Shown here piece after piece: positions 9,317 through 17,400 of a stretch of 64,000 nt of DNA. This stretch comes from Burkholderia sp. PAMC 26561 (GTDB taxonomy: Bacteria; Pseudomonadota; Gammaproteobacteria; Burkholderiales; Burkholderiaceae). The notes beneath the pieces are model-generated. The model ran no database searches and was not told the origin of the DNA. It worked only from the letters and a program-made list of their open reading frames with translations. A program made the translations under genes and the position numbers. Each line of letters opens with the position of its first letter. Within the stretch, counting starts at the first letter, position 1. The stretch lies in the NCBI RefSeq assembly GCF_001557535.2, contig NZ_CP014315.1, positions 1 through 64,000 on the forward strand, written 5' to 3'.

Positions 9317-9940
9317 TTGAACAAGATTAACAAGCATCTGCTACTCGCAATTCCGCTGGTCTTCACGATTCTTTTCGTCACCACGCTGTCCGCACAGGCA
9401 GACCAGGGCGATATCCTCGCGCGTGTCCGGGCGATCAGCATCCAGCCTGACGTATCGGCAGGCGGCACACTGGGCACGCTTGGCACAGGCGTCAAGAACG
9501 CAGTGGTTCCCGAGCTGGATTTCGTGTACATGGTGCGTCCGAACATTGGACTGGAACTCATTCTTGCGACCTCGCGCCACCAGGTGACATCGAATGCGGG
9601 CGCACTTGGCGGCGTGAACGTGCTTCCACCCACGCTGCTGCTGCAGTATTACTTCAATGCAGCGGGCAAGATTCGGCCTTATGTGGGCGCCGGCCTGAAC
9701 TACACGCTGTTCTACAACAACGGACTGCATGCCGGCGATACGCCAGTATCGATCAAGAACTCGAGCTTCGGTCCGGCGATCCAGGCCGGCGTGGATGTGC
9801 AGGTGGCGCACAACCTGTTTGTGAACGCCGACATCAAGAAGATCTGGATGCGCACCGATGCTTACGCCGGCGGAGCGTCGCTTGGTTCGCTCAAGATCGA
9901 CCCGCTGATTGTGGGTATCGGTGTGGGCATGCGGTTCTGA
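9317..9940 (+). CDS. OmpW-family outer membrane protein
   Basis: 207 residues starting at a TTG at 9317, the only start that leaves a proper signal peptide (NKINKHLLLAIPLVFTILF, cleavage near SAQA-D). OmpW features: GDILARVRAISIQPD at the mature N-terminus, a barrel of about eight strands, KIRPYVGAGLNYTLFY, and a C-terminus ending in the aromatic residue Phe (VGMRF), required for outer-membrane insertion. OmpW channels admit small hydrophobic molecules. A weak ribosome site and TTG start suggest low translation. Confidence 0.88.
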   Translation: MNKINKHLLLAIPLVFTILFVTTLSAQADQGDILARVRAISIQPDVSAGGTLGTLGTGVKNAVVPELDFVYMVRPNIGLELILATSRHQVTSNAGALGGVNVLPPTLLLQYYFNAAGKIRPYVGAGLNYTLFYNNGLHAGDTPVSIKNSSFGPAIQAGVDVQVAHNLFVNADIKKIWMRTDAYAGGASLGSLKIDPLIVGIGVGMRF

Positions 9941-10157
9941 CCGGCGGGCCTGCTCGCTGGAACTTCTGATGTATTTCACTGCCAACCGTAAGAAGGAACA
10001 ACGCGCAGCAGTGCGTGCTGCGCTCCAGATTCAGGGGAACAGCGAGACGAACTTCTCGCTCATTTGACGTTGAAGGTCCCATATGTGTTACAGCGAACAG
10101 ATATATAGCGAAGACTAAAGCATTAAGGAGTGGAGATCATTTTCTCGGACCAACGTG

Positions 10158-10361
10158 ATGGACGAGATCCCCTGGAAAGAAGGATTCAGAGCCGGCCGTC
10201 TAGGGCTTTCTCTAGACGCTTGTCCTGATTATCCGGAAGCCGAATTCTGGAACTGGTACTGCGGGTATCTAAGCGGCCGGCGCAAACCTTTGCGCGTTGT
10301 CGGCGAGAAAAGCACTCCGTCGAATGTCACGATCTCATTGCCTCACACCAAAATCATTTAG
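10158..10361 (+). CDS. Small protein resembling the Rmf/CrpP group
   Basis: 67 residues from the ATG at 10158 (a GTG three bases upstream is also in frame). The pattern WKEGFRAGRLG, then CPDYPEAEFWNW, then GYLSGRRK recalls ribosome modulation factor and CrpP-like proteins, in which a GxxAG helix, a Cys-Pro pair and a second G-Y-x-xG helix recur. Rmf promotes 100S ribosome dimers in stationary phase. The match is by eye only and the C-terminal 20 residues are unlike Rmf. It could be an unrelated small protein. Confidence 0.5.
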   Translation: MDEIPWKEGFRAGRLGLSLDACPDYPEAEFWNWYCGYLSGRRKPLRVVGEKSTPSNVTISLPHTKII

Positions 10362-10421
10362 CCGCTTCAAACACACGCCTGCGAGCATTGGTCACAAGAG
10401 ATGAGTGCTCAGGCGTAAGTC

Positions 10422-10637
10422 GTGCCTGAGACGGAAGTCGTCCTGCGCCGGGTCAGCGGCGCGGACGTCCGCGTGACATCCGTCAAAGACGGCAGCCGAT
10501 GGACGGACAACACGCGTCTTGACGATACCTACCGGCGCGGCCGCGTGCTGCTGGCCGGCGATGCCGCGCATGTCCATTCGCCGTTCGGCGGCCAGGGCAT
10601 GAGTCTCGTTCCTTCAATGGAACGCGCCAGTCAATAA
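10422..10637 (+). pseudogene. Internal fragment of an FAD-dependent aromatic-ring monooxygenase
   Basis: The frame reads through RRGRVLLAGDAAHVHSPFGG and QGM, the hallmark GD motif that binds the FAD ribityl chain in PheA/TfdB/MhpA-like flavoprotein hydroxylases. It is preceded by text typical of the substrate domain (EVVLRRVSG, RWTDNTRLDDTYR). A complete enzyme has 380-600 residues; only about 70 remain, with neither the N-terminal GxGxxG nor the C-terminus. It abuts the end of the LysE-type gene. A remnant of a lost aromatic-degradation gene. Confidence 0.75.
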
Positions 10638-10650
10638 GAAGATGTTCCGC

Positions 10651-11286
10651 TCACCGCAGCGGCAACATGGTCACACCGACAATGATCAGTACAACGCCGC
10701 CGCAGCGTTTGATCAACAGCACGCGGTCGTTGGCGCAGATCCTCCGATGCAGCAAATGCGTTGCGACTGCATAACCCGACATGACCAGCACGACCACCGA
10801 CGCATCGATTGCGAGAAGCGTGCCGAGTTGCGGCAGCAATGCAGCGCGCACATCGACGAGTTGCGGGATCACGGCGGCGAAGAATCCGAGCGTATTGGGA
10901 TTCGCCGCCGACACCGCCGATGCTTCCAGGAACAACACCGAACGCCGCTTTCGCGGGCTTGCCACGGATTGCGGCAATGCACCCGGCTTGCGCCTCACGA
11001 CAAACGCCTTGGCGCCGAGATAGATCAGATACGACGCGCCGGCAGCCCTGAGCACGATTAGCAATAGCGGTGATGTACTGAGCAGCGCGCTGAGCCCGAG
11101 CATGATGGCCGTCGCCATCGCAACGCGTGCGCTCAGGTTCCCGGAAAGCGTGAACGCCGCCGATGACAAGCCGTATCGCGATGTGTTTCGAACCATCAGC
11201 AACGCGTTCGGCCCGGGCGAGCCTGTGGCTGCGAGCGTCGCGGTGGCGAAGGCGATCCACGCTCCGGCCGGCACTTCAGTACTCAC
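10651..11286 (-). CDS. LysE/RhtB-family amino-acid exporter
   Basis: 211 residues if translation begins at the GTG at 11286, which gives the usual family length and places the first helix (WIAFATATLAATGSPGPNAL) at the N-terminus. An ATG at 11421 would add 45 residues unlike the family. Six membrane helices and the family motif GSPGPN, then ANPNTLGFFAAVIPQ, are visible. These inner-membrane exporters expel amino acids such as homoserine, threonine or lysine. The start codon lacks a clear ribosome site, so the start is uncertain. Confidence 0.82.
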   Translation of the reverse strand: MSTEVPAGAWIAFATATLAATGSPGPNALLMVRNTSRYGLSSAAFTLSGNLSARVAMATAIMLGLSALLSTSPLLLIVLRAAGASYLIYLGAKAFVVRRKPGALPQSVASPRKRRSVLFLEASAVSAANPNTLGFFAAVIPQLVDVRAALLPQLGTLLAIDASVVVLVMSGYAVATHLLHRRICANDRVLLIKRCGGVVLIIVGVTMLPLR

Positions 11287-11820
11287 GCGAAATAAAGGGA
11301 GCCGGTGAGACTCTGGCAAAGCTGCATGACAAGCAGGATGACATCGCGGCTCCTCGTGACTGGATGCGGTGTGCGAGCCTCCACGAGTGACATCGATGGA
11401 ATCGCCTGACCGTGAATTCATTGTTGTCGATTGCTTCGGACGGTCACAGTCTCATTGCGCGGCCCTCCGTTGGGAGGGACTGCGCCAACGGATCTGGCCT
11501 GCCCATAGTGAGGACTGTTCGGACTCTGGATTTATTCCCGCGCGAGGCCTCGCCGCGCTACCGGAGTAGGCGACAGGCTTGCGGTGCAAGTCGCGTGTGG
11601 GGCGTATGCGTTGGCAAGGGGAAGTGGTTGCCGATGCGGATCACGGCCACCTGCCCTGACTGATCTCGACATCGAGCCCTCTCGTTGCAGACTAAAGCGA
11701 GCGTTTGATTGGAATGACGGTGCTTGTGGATGACGTGGAAAGGGTGGACCGTTAGTTGCTTTTTTGTCCTACGTTCCTGTTCCGAACCTTTGCTCATCTG
11801 GCAACAGAAGCCCGATGAGA
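11287..11820. other. Gap of about 530 bases without an identified gene
   Basis: Frames are short and overlap on both strands, none with a recognisable domain. The stretch 11630-11770 has a compositional feel of an insertion-sequence terminus, but I could not find terminal inverted repeats or transposase text to support that. Confidence 0.35.
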
Positions 11821-12669
11821 TCAATCCAAAATACCGCCGCTCCGCCCTGCAATCTTCGAATGCCGCGTTATCGTGAGTTGCTTTACGCCCCATTGGACAA
11901 GCATTGCCACTACCGCCGCCTCGGCAAACGCAACGACCGGGCGCTGGTTGAGCAACGAATACGAAAGCAGCAAACAAAATGCGGCGAACGAAAACCTGCC
12001 AAGGACCATGCCCCGAAGCAGCGATATGACGAAGGCCGGCCCATGAGCACGGTGAGACGAAACCGACAGGACAATCCCGAGCAGCGGAAAGACCGCCAGC
12101 AACCCGCTCCAGGTAGCACCGACCCATCCAGACAACGACGTGACCAGGACCGTCAGCACCGCGCCGGCCGCCATTCTTCCTATGAGATCAGACCGGGAAA
12201 GCGGTGCGCCGGCCGCGACCGCTTCGCTGCGTGGCAAGAAGGACTGGCCGAAGCACACCGCAGCGAACGCAGCCGTAGCGGCCCACAAGGGTGAAGTTGG
12301 CAACATCGACAAGCCGTACGCCGATACGAACCACGCGATCAGTCCGGCAACCAGGGCGACTGGCCACGAGCGCGAGCGGCAGGTCCATGCGTAGGCAAAA
12401 TTGAATGCTTCCGATGCGAGGATCGCAGACAGTGAAAGCGTCGCGGCATGCGCCCCGAACGCTGGGCCATGCTCGAGCACAAGAAGGTAGAGAATCGGGC
12501 CCGCTACTACAGGCAATCCGGCCAGCCAGCCGGCGATTGCCGGCCCCCACCATTTGCCTGACATCGAAACGACAAGCAGGAACAGCGGACAAGCGTCAGT
12601 TTGAGCGTAAGCATGCCAGGATCGAACGGACTTAAAGTGGGATCTTACCCTTGTCCAGAGATCGCCCAT
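11821..12669 (-). CDS. Polytopic membrane protein of unknown function
   Basis: Up to 282 residues (ATG at 12669). The membrane part begins at about residue 28, so the real start may be a TTG/GTG inside that region or the ATG at 12564. About eight hydrophobic helices are seen. Recurrent text such as GKWWGPAIAGWLAGLPVVAG, GPILYLLVLEHG and LLRGMVLGRFSFAAFC matches a family of uncharacterised proteobacterial membrane proteins with two similar halves, each having a Gly/Pro-rich loop. I cannot assign a substrate. It is followed on the other side of a short gap by another minus-strand membrane protein. Confidence 0.65.
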   Translation of the reverse strand: MGDLWTRVRSHFKSVRSWHAYAQTDACPLFLLVVSMSGKWWGPAIAGWLAGLPVVAGPILYLLVLEHGPAFGAHAATLSLSAILASEAFNFAYAWTCRSRSWPVALVAGLIAWFVSAYGLSMLPTSPLWAATAAFAAVCFGQSFLPRSEAVAAGAPLSRSDLIGRMAAGAVLTVLVTSLSGWVGATWSGLLAVFPLLGIVLSVSSHRAHGPAFVISLLRGMVLGRFSFAAFCLLLSYSLLNQRPVVAFAEAAVVAMLVQWGVKQLTITRHSKIAGRSGGILD

Positions 12670-12702
12670 CCCGGTGTCTGGCTTCTTCGGTTCTTACCGG
12701 GT

Positions 12703-13209
12703 TCACATCGGAGAAAAAATGAGCAAGAGTGAAATCCCGTTTCTCAACGAATGAACGAGCGACGTTACGACAAAACCCCGGCGTCGCCGGGTTTGCTCGA
12801 CCACGAACACAAAACCCAGCACGACACCGATTGGAAAGGTGGTAAGCACGTATTTCCAGTTGTAGTTATGCAATCCGGCAAACAAGGCCGCAGACAGCAA
12901 AACAGCCAGCCAAGGGCCGGCGCCCAACCGGTTTCGAAGCAGCGTAATGCAGCCCCACTGGTTAAACGCCGTTTCGATCAGCGGGGCGAACACGCAGACA
13001 AAAAAAATCAGATAAACAATGCCATGCGATTTCAGATCCGGCCCTCCCAACTCTTTTTGCGGATAGAACAGGTCGCCAAGATAGCCGATCGGCCAGGGCA
13101 AAACCTCCGTCGCCAGCAACGCGAGAGGAATCAATACCCAGGTTGGTGTGGAAAGACCAAATCGGAATAAGGTCCCGTTCAAAGGCCGCTGAGTCCCTAA
13201 GCCTCTCAT
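12703..13209 (-). CDS. CPBP-like intramembrane protease homologue with incomplete active site
   Basis: 168 residues with about four membrane helices. The CPBP/CAAX protease pattern is present in outline: an acidic motif in a helix (APLIETAFNQW), FxxxH (LFAGLHNYNW) and a final HxxxN (VHSLRN). In active members the first motif is EExxxR. Here it reads ETAFNQ, so the second Glu and the Arg are missing. Possibly a pseudoprotease or a divergent member. These proteins process prenylated proteins or give bacteriocin immunity; the role here is unknown. Confidence 0.6.
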   Translation of the reverse strand: MRGLGTQRPLNGTLFRFGLSTPTWVLIPLALLATEVLPWPIGYLGDLFYPQKELGGPDLKSHGIVYLIFFVCVFAPLIETAFNQWGCITLLRNRLGAGPWLAVLLSAALFAGLHNYNWKYVLTTFPIGVVLGFVFVVEQTRRRRGFVVTSLVHSLRNGISLLLIFSPM

Positions 13210-13237
13210 TTTTTATTTTCTCTTTTGCCCACGGCTT

Positions 13238-13783
13238 TTATCTCAAGCGCTCGAACAGTTCCGGATAATCGATGACCAATCCGTCGCTGTCCACTTCCAG
13301 CTCTGCTGTAAATCCGCTGTCAGCGCTTTCATATCGGAATCGGCTGCCAGGCTCGATACATGTGTAGATCTGGTTTGCACGAACGACTTGCAAATCAGGT
13401 ATGGAAACCCACGCAACGGCGATGCGCTGCTGCATGCCTTTATGCCACGTCAACCGGCGGATTGGCAGCGTATTCGTGAACGGCGTCGCAACGATATCGA
13501 CATCGACACATCCCTCGATGTCCGGAATCTCGTCGAGTTGTTCGTCCGTCCAGTGGCCCTCCCCATCTCCGTGAATGACCAGCGTCGCTCCGCCGATGAC
13601 TTGAATCGACAGGAACCGTGTGCACCAGCTTTTGTCACATCGGAGGGAGTACTGGATTGCATAGGGACGATCGCTGTTTTCCCCGGTAAGCACGCTCTCC
13701 ACCGAATAACCGTCCGGCTGGCTTTGAAGCACGAGATGCTCGATACCCGATCCGGACTGCATCTTCCATCGTACTTGAGGCAT
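13238..13783 (-). CDS. Putative glycolipid-binding domain protein (DUF1089)
   Basis: 181 residues from the ATG at 13783, picked because GGAG lies six bases upstream; an in-frame ATG at 13795 is the alternative. The text LTWHKGMQQRIAVAWVSIPD, then NQIYTC and FTAELEVDSDGLVIDYPELF, is typical of the putative glycolipid-binding family, which shares a fold with LolA-like lipid carriers. There is no signal peptide, so it should be cytoplasmic. No partner is suggested by the neighbours. Confidence 0.75.
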   Translation of the reverse strand: MPQVRWKMQSGSGIEHLVLQSQPDGYSVESVLTGENSDRPYAIQYSLRCDKSWCTRFLSIQVIGGATLVIHGDGEGHWTDEQLDEIPDIEGCVDVDIVATPFTNTLPIRRLTWHKGMQQRIAVAWVSIPDLQVVRANQIYTCIEPGSRFRYESADSGFTAELEVDSDGLVIDYPELFERLR

Positions 13784-14001
13784 GGGTGTCTCCATGGATT
13801 TACGGCGTAACCATAACCCGCCGCCGTCACCTGGAACGGCAATATTTTTCATATTCCGCGGTCGCGCGTGGCCGATGCCCCCGCGTCTCAATCCGCCCGT
13901 CACACAGCAAGCATCCCGCTGCAGGCGTAGGCTGTTGGACAAAACAAGGCAAAGCCATTGCTGATTCCCGCACGACGTACTTCCAACCGGAGCTTAAAAT
14001 A

Positions 14002-14448
14002 ATGCCGACCTACATTGTGTCAACCGCGGCCGATCGGTTCAACGACGAACTCAAGCACCGAATCGCCGATGGCATCACCAAAGCGCATAGCCGCGCCACT
14101 GGCGCGCAAGGTTTCTTTGCGCAAGTGATCTTCAACGAAATCCCGGCGGGCAACCACTTCATTGGAGGAAGCCCTTTGAAGGCGGAACAGGCCTTTGTCC
14201 ATGGTCATATTCGTGCGGGACGAACGCCCGAGCAGAAGCGGCAACTGCTTGAATCGATTGTCGAGGTGATCATCAGCGCCACCGCGCTGGAACGCAGGTA
14301 CGTGTGGGCTTATATCTCGGAACTGCCTCCTTCGCAGATGGTTGAATACGGGCGCGTGTTGCCCGAACCCGGCGCGGAGGAAGACTGGCTCAAGTCGATG
14401 GATGAAGCCGATCGCGATTACCTGCTCGGAATGGGCGCCGGCTCGTAA
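14002..14448 (+). CDS. Tautomerase-superfamily protein, cis-CaaD type
   Basis: 148 residues after Met removal would begin with the catalytic Pro1 (MPTYIVST). Numbered from Pro1, the residues H28, R70, R73, Y103 and E114 are all present. Together with Pro1 these are the six active-site residues of cis-3-chloroacrylic acid dehalogenase, which is also about 149 residues long. The related protein Cg10062 keeps all six yet is a poor dehalogenase, so the physiological reaction (hydrolytic dehalogenation, or hydration/decarboxylation of an unsaturated three-carbon acid) cannot be fixed. No aldehyde dehydrogenase or haloalkane enzymes lie next to it. The start is the ATG preceding Pro; a much longer upstream frame is not credible. 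Confidence 0.85.
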   Translation: MPTYIVSTAADRFNDELKHRIADGITKAHSRATGAQGFFAQVIFNEIPAGNHFIGGSPLKAEQAFVHGHIRAGRTPEQKRQLLESIVEVIISATALERRYVWAYISELPPSQMVEYGRVLPEPGAEEDWLKSMDEADRDYLLGMGAGS

Positions 14449-14535
14449 CAGCCCCAGAATTTGAACGGCAAGCGCCCAGTGAATACGAGCGCGGTTGCCG
14501 ATGTCGACGCGCGGGGCGCACGCGAATAACCGCGC

Positions 14536-15201
14536 TCAAAGCTTGACCGATACTTCCAAGTCTTCGTGCAAGGCTTGCGAGACGTATCGGCCGCCGGATC
14601 GCACGATCTCGAGGTACTCGGGACTCCAGTCGGCGTTATCGGCTACGAGCACCGAGCCCGCGTGCAATCGTGGTTCAAGCAACGCAAGAACTCCCGGGTA
14701 TAACGCCTTGGCGCCATCGAGCAGAACCAGATCGATACTCTCCGGCAATCCATCCGCAAGCGTCTCCAGCGCGTCGCCTTCGCGTACCTCAACGAGATCG
14801 CTGAGACCGGCCGACTCGATATTCCTGCGCGCCGCCGCAACCTTCGACGGCTCGAACTCGGCGCTGATCAGCGCGCCGCCGCCGTTGTCCCTCAGCGCCG
14901 CCGCGAGATGCAAAGTCGATACCCCAAATGACGTGCCGAACTCGACAACGGAACGCGCCTTCGTCATGCGTGCATACATGTAAAGCAAAGCTCCGGTCTT
15001 GCGCGAGACCGCGAGATGAAACTCCTTCGCCCGCGTATAAAACGCCCGGTAATCGGTGGATCGTGCGCTTGCCATCAACGTCGCGCGGTCCTCCGGTGAC
15101 AGTCCTGCCATCTGCTGCATGAGATGGGCCTGTGATGCGTCGGCATCGGCGAATAGTTGTTCCAGCACGGTCGAGACCGGCGCCTGAATCAGTGTGTTCA
15201 T
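14536..15201 (-). CDS. Class I SAM-dependent O-methyltransferase
   Basis: 221 residues. Motif I is ARSVVEFGTSFGVSTLHLAA, followed by ISAEFEPSKVAAARRN (acidic loop that holds the SAM ribose), EGDALETL and IDLVLLDGAK. This is the pattern of the O-methyltransferase family 3 group that acts on catechols or similar small hydroxylated molecules. It is divergent from a TetR regulator gene with a 96-bp intergenic region containing a small palindrome, so it is probably the regulated target. Confidence 0.82.
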   Translation of the reverse strand: MNTLIQAPVSTVLEQLFADADASQAHLMQQMAGLSPEDRATLMASARSTDYRAFYTRAKEFHLAVSRKTGALLYMYARMTKARSVVEFGTSFGVSTLHLAAALRDNGGGALISAEFEPSKVAAARRNIESAGLSDLVEVREGDALETLADGLPESIDLVLLDGAKALYPGVLALLEPRLHAGSVLVADNADWSPEYLEIVRSGGRYVSQALHEDLEVSVKL

Positions 15202-15250
15202 GAATGAGCCTCTTAATGAAAATTGACGATGCTGCGCACACGTCTAGAAT

Positions 15251-15263
15251 ACGAACAATTCGT
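15251..15263 (+). promoter_or_regulatory. Candidate TetR operator between methyltransferase and TetR genes
   Basis: ACGAA and TTCGT are exact reverse complements separated by three bases (CAA). The site lies about midway between the divergent starts at 15201 and 15298, where a TetR dimer would repress both genes. The arms are short, so chance occurrence is possible. Confidence 0.4.
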
Positions 15264-15297
15264 CGCATTTACTAATCGCGTTTCGAAAGGCACATCC

Positions 15298-15939
15298 ATG
15301 AAGAGCCGGCAAAGCCCCGTCGTATCTGCCCGCAAGCGTCCGCAGCAGGAACGTTCGACACGGCTCGTTGCGGACATTCTCGAGGCTGCAGTTCGCGTTT
15401 TGGTGCGTGAAGGCGCGCCGCGTTTCACAGCGGCTCGGGTGGCGGAAGCGGCCGGCGTCAGCGTCGGTTCGCTCTATCAATACTTCCCGAACAAGGAAGC
15501 GATGCTGTTTCGATTGCAGACTGAAGAGTGGGCCAGGACCCGGGCACTCGTCGGAGGCATCCTCAACGATAAAACCCACCCGGCTCCCGATCGCCTGCGC
15601 GCCACAGTACGCACATTCTTCGATACCGAATACGAGGAGGCCGCGTTTCGCACGGCGCTGGAAGATGCGGCGCCGCTTTATCGCGACTCACCCGAGGCGC
15701 AGGCGCAAAAAGACGCGGCGATGAATATCGCGATCGCGTTCATGGACGAGGCGCTTCCCGATCTGGGACCAGACCGCCGCTCGCTGGCCGCCGAGGTCTT
15801 GATTACGACCATGTCGAAAGTTGGGGAAGCGGTCTCCATCAAAGCGCAATCACAAGCCGAGGTGAACCGGTGGTCAGCCGAGATAGCCGACATGCTGTGT
15901 GCGTACATCGGACAACTGGCTTTGCAACCGTCGCGTTGA
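15298..15939 (+). CDS. TetR-family transcriptional regulator
   Basis: 213 residues from the ATG at 15298, with GAAAGG about eight bases upstream; the frame extends further upstream without a better start. The N-terminal helix-turn-helix is clear: ADILEAAVRVLVREG, FTAARVAEAAGVSVGSLYQY and FPNKEAML near residues 25-70. The C-terminal ligand domain has no recognisable ligand signature. Divergent orientation suggests it represses the methyltransferase gene and itself. Confidence 0.9.
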   Translation: MKSRQSPVVSARKRPQQERSTRLVADILEAAVRVLVREGAPRFTAARVAEAAGVSVGSLYQYFPNKEAMLFRLQTEEWARTRALVGGILNDKTHPAPDRLRATVRTFFDTEYEEAAFRTALEDAAPLYRDSPEAQAQKDAAMNIAIAFMDEALPDLGPDRRSLAAEVLITTMSKVGEAVSIKAQSQAEVNRWSAEIADMLCAYIGQLALQPSR

Positions 15940-16070
15940 AGACGCGCTCCGGGAGCCGGGTAAAATCCTTTCGCACCTACGGGTCTCCCCTGATCTGAAT
16001 GTATGTCGAAACTCGCGTCGCCGGATCGTCGTAGGGGTATGTCCAACTCCCAATGAAAGGCGATTACTTC

Positions 16071-16517
16071 ATGACAACCGGAACCGTCAACCTGCATCGC
16101 GTCTTGCGCGCAACACCCGAACGTGTGTACAGAGCGTTCCTCGAAGCCGATGCGCTCGCGAAATGGCTGCCTCCCTACGGCTTCACATGTCAGGTTCACC
16201 ACATGGACGCTCGCGTAGGCGGCACGTTCAAGATGTCCTTCCGCAACTTCGGCTCCGGCACCAGCCATTCGTTCGGCGGCGAGTACGTCGAACTCGTGCC
16301 GTTCGAGAAGATCCGCTATTGGGACAAATTCGATGACTCGTACCTGCCCGGCCGGATGGACATCACTATTTCGTTGCGGCAGGTGTCGTGCGGAACGGAA
16401 ATCACTGTTGTGCAGGCAGGCATCCCCGAAATGATCCCCGTGGAGATGTGCTACCTCGGCTGGCAGGAGTCGCTTCTGCAACTGGCGAAGCTGGCCGAGC
16501 CCGAGATTCCGGGCTGA
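16071..16517 (+). CDS. SRPBCC (AHSA1-like) protein
   Basis: 148 residues from the ATG at 16071, chosen over the ATG at 16053 because AAAGG precedes it at reasonable distance and homologous proteins begin TTGTVxLHRVL. The pattern HRVLRATPERVYRAFLEADA, then KWLPPYGF, GGTFKMSF and GWQESLLQLAKL is that of AHSA1/START-like proteins with a hydrophobic ligand cavity. It has no known catalytic residues; the ligand is unknown. Confidence 0.8.
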   Translation: MTTGTVNLHRVLRATPERVYRAFLEADALAKWLPPYGFTCQVHHMDARVGGTFKMSFRNFGSGTSHSFGGEYVELVPFEKIRYWDKFDDSYLPGRMDITISLRQVSCGTEITVVQAGIPEMIPVEMCYLGWQESLLQLAKLAEPEIPG

Positions 16518-16577
16518 CCGACGGGATTGGAAGGACTCTTTCGGGGATGTCAGGCGTACTACCCGAAAGAACCTGAC

Positions 16578-17291
16578 TTACTTCTGCGCCCACATTGTCT
16601 TGCCGAAGAACGTCAGCGTTCGATCCCACGCCATTTGCGCCCAGACCGGATCGTATTGCGTCCTCGAAATACGGCCCGGTCCCACCGCTGTTTCGTTGGC
16701 GAACGCGTGATGCGCGAGGTATCGATGAAACTCGAAATCGACGTTCGCATCGGACAGTTGCTTTTCGAGTTGAGCCACCGTTTCAGCCGGGAAAAATTCG
16801 TCCTGCTCGGCCCAGTGTCCGAGCACCGGCGCCTTGATCTTCGATGCATCGACATATTCCAGCGGCGGGAAACCATACCAGACCACGCCTGCTGATACCT
16901 CGGCAATATTGCTCAACGCCAGCAGCGTCAGCGCGCCGCCCATGCAGTACCCCGTAACAGCGACGCGCTCGGACTGCGTCTTCAGATATTGCACCGCGCC
17001 ACGAATGTCCTGGCCGGCGGCATCGCCAAAATCGAGTTCGGTCAGCAGATGGTTCGCCTCTGCCTCTTCGACGGTGGTCTTGCCGCGAAACAGATCAGGC
17101 ACCAGCGCGATATACCCGGCCTGCGCGTACCGGTCGGCGACACCGCGAATCTGGTCGTTCAAGCCCCACCATTCCTGGATCACGACAATCGCGGGCGCGC
17201 CTTCGAGCTTTTGCGGCTTTGCCAGATAACCTTGTATCTCCTGCCCATCGGGGCGGTTAAAGCTGATCATTGATCCTGGTGTCTGTTTCAT
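16578..17291 (-). CDS. Dienelactone hydrolase family protein
   Basis: 237 residues from the ATG at 17291 with GAGGA upstream. The catalytic triad of dienelactone hydrolase is visible: Cys116 in GYCMGG, Asp164 in AEQDEFF and His195 in HHAFAN. An oxyanion-side motif VIQEWWGLN is also typical. The family hydrolyses dienelactone in chlorocatechol breakdown or other carboxyl esters. No catechol pathway genes are adjacent, so it is probably a general esterase of the group. Confidence 0.88.
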   Translation of the reverse strand: MKQTPGSMISFNRPDGQEIQGYLAKPQKLEGAPAIVVIQEWWGLNDQIRGVADRYAQAGYIALVPDLFRGKTTVEEAEANHLLTELDFGDAAGQDIRGAVQYLKTQSERVAVTGYCMGGALTLLALSNIAEVSAGVVWYGFPPLEYVDASKIKAPVLGHWAEQDEFFPAETVAQLEKQLSDANVDFEFHRYLAHHAFANETAVGPGRISRTQYDPVWAQMAWDRTLTFFGKTMWAQK

Positions 17292-17400
17292 GACGGGGTC
17301 CTCGGTTAAACAGTTCAACGGGTGAACGGAACCGGTAGCATAGCGCTGACAATCGATTATTGCGTGTCTCCCTATTGGCAACATTCTCGAGCCTTATCCC

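Noticed and set aside
11600..11780. Insertion-sequence terminus
   Set aside because: The composition was suggestive, but no terminal inverted repeats, target duplication or transposase frame could be found by eye.
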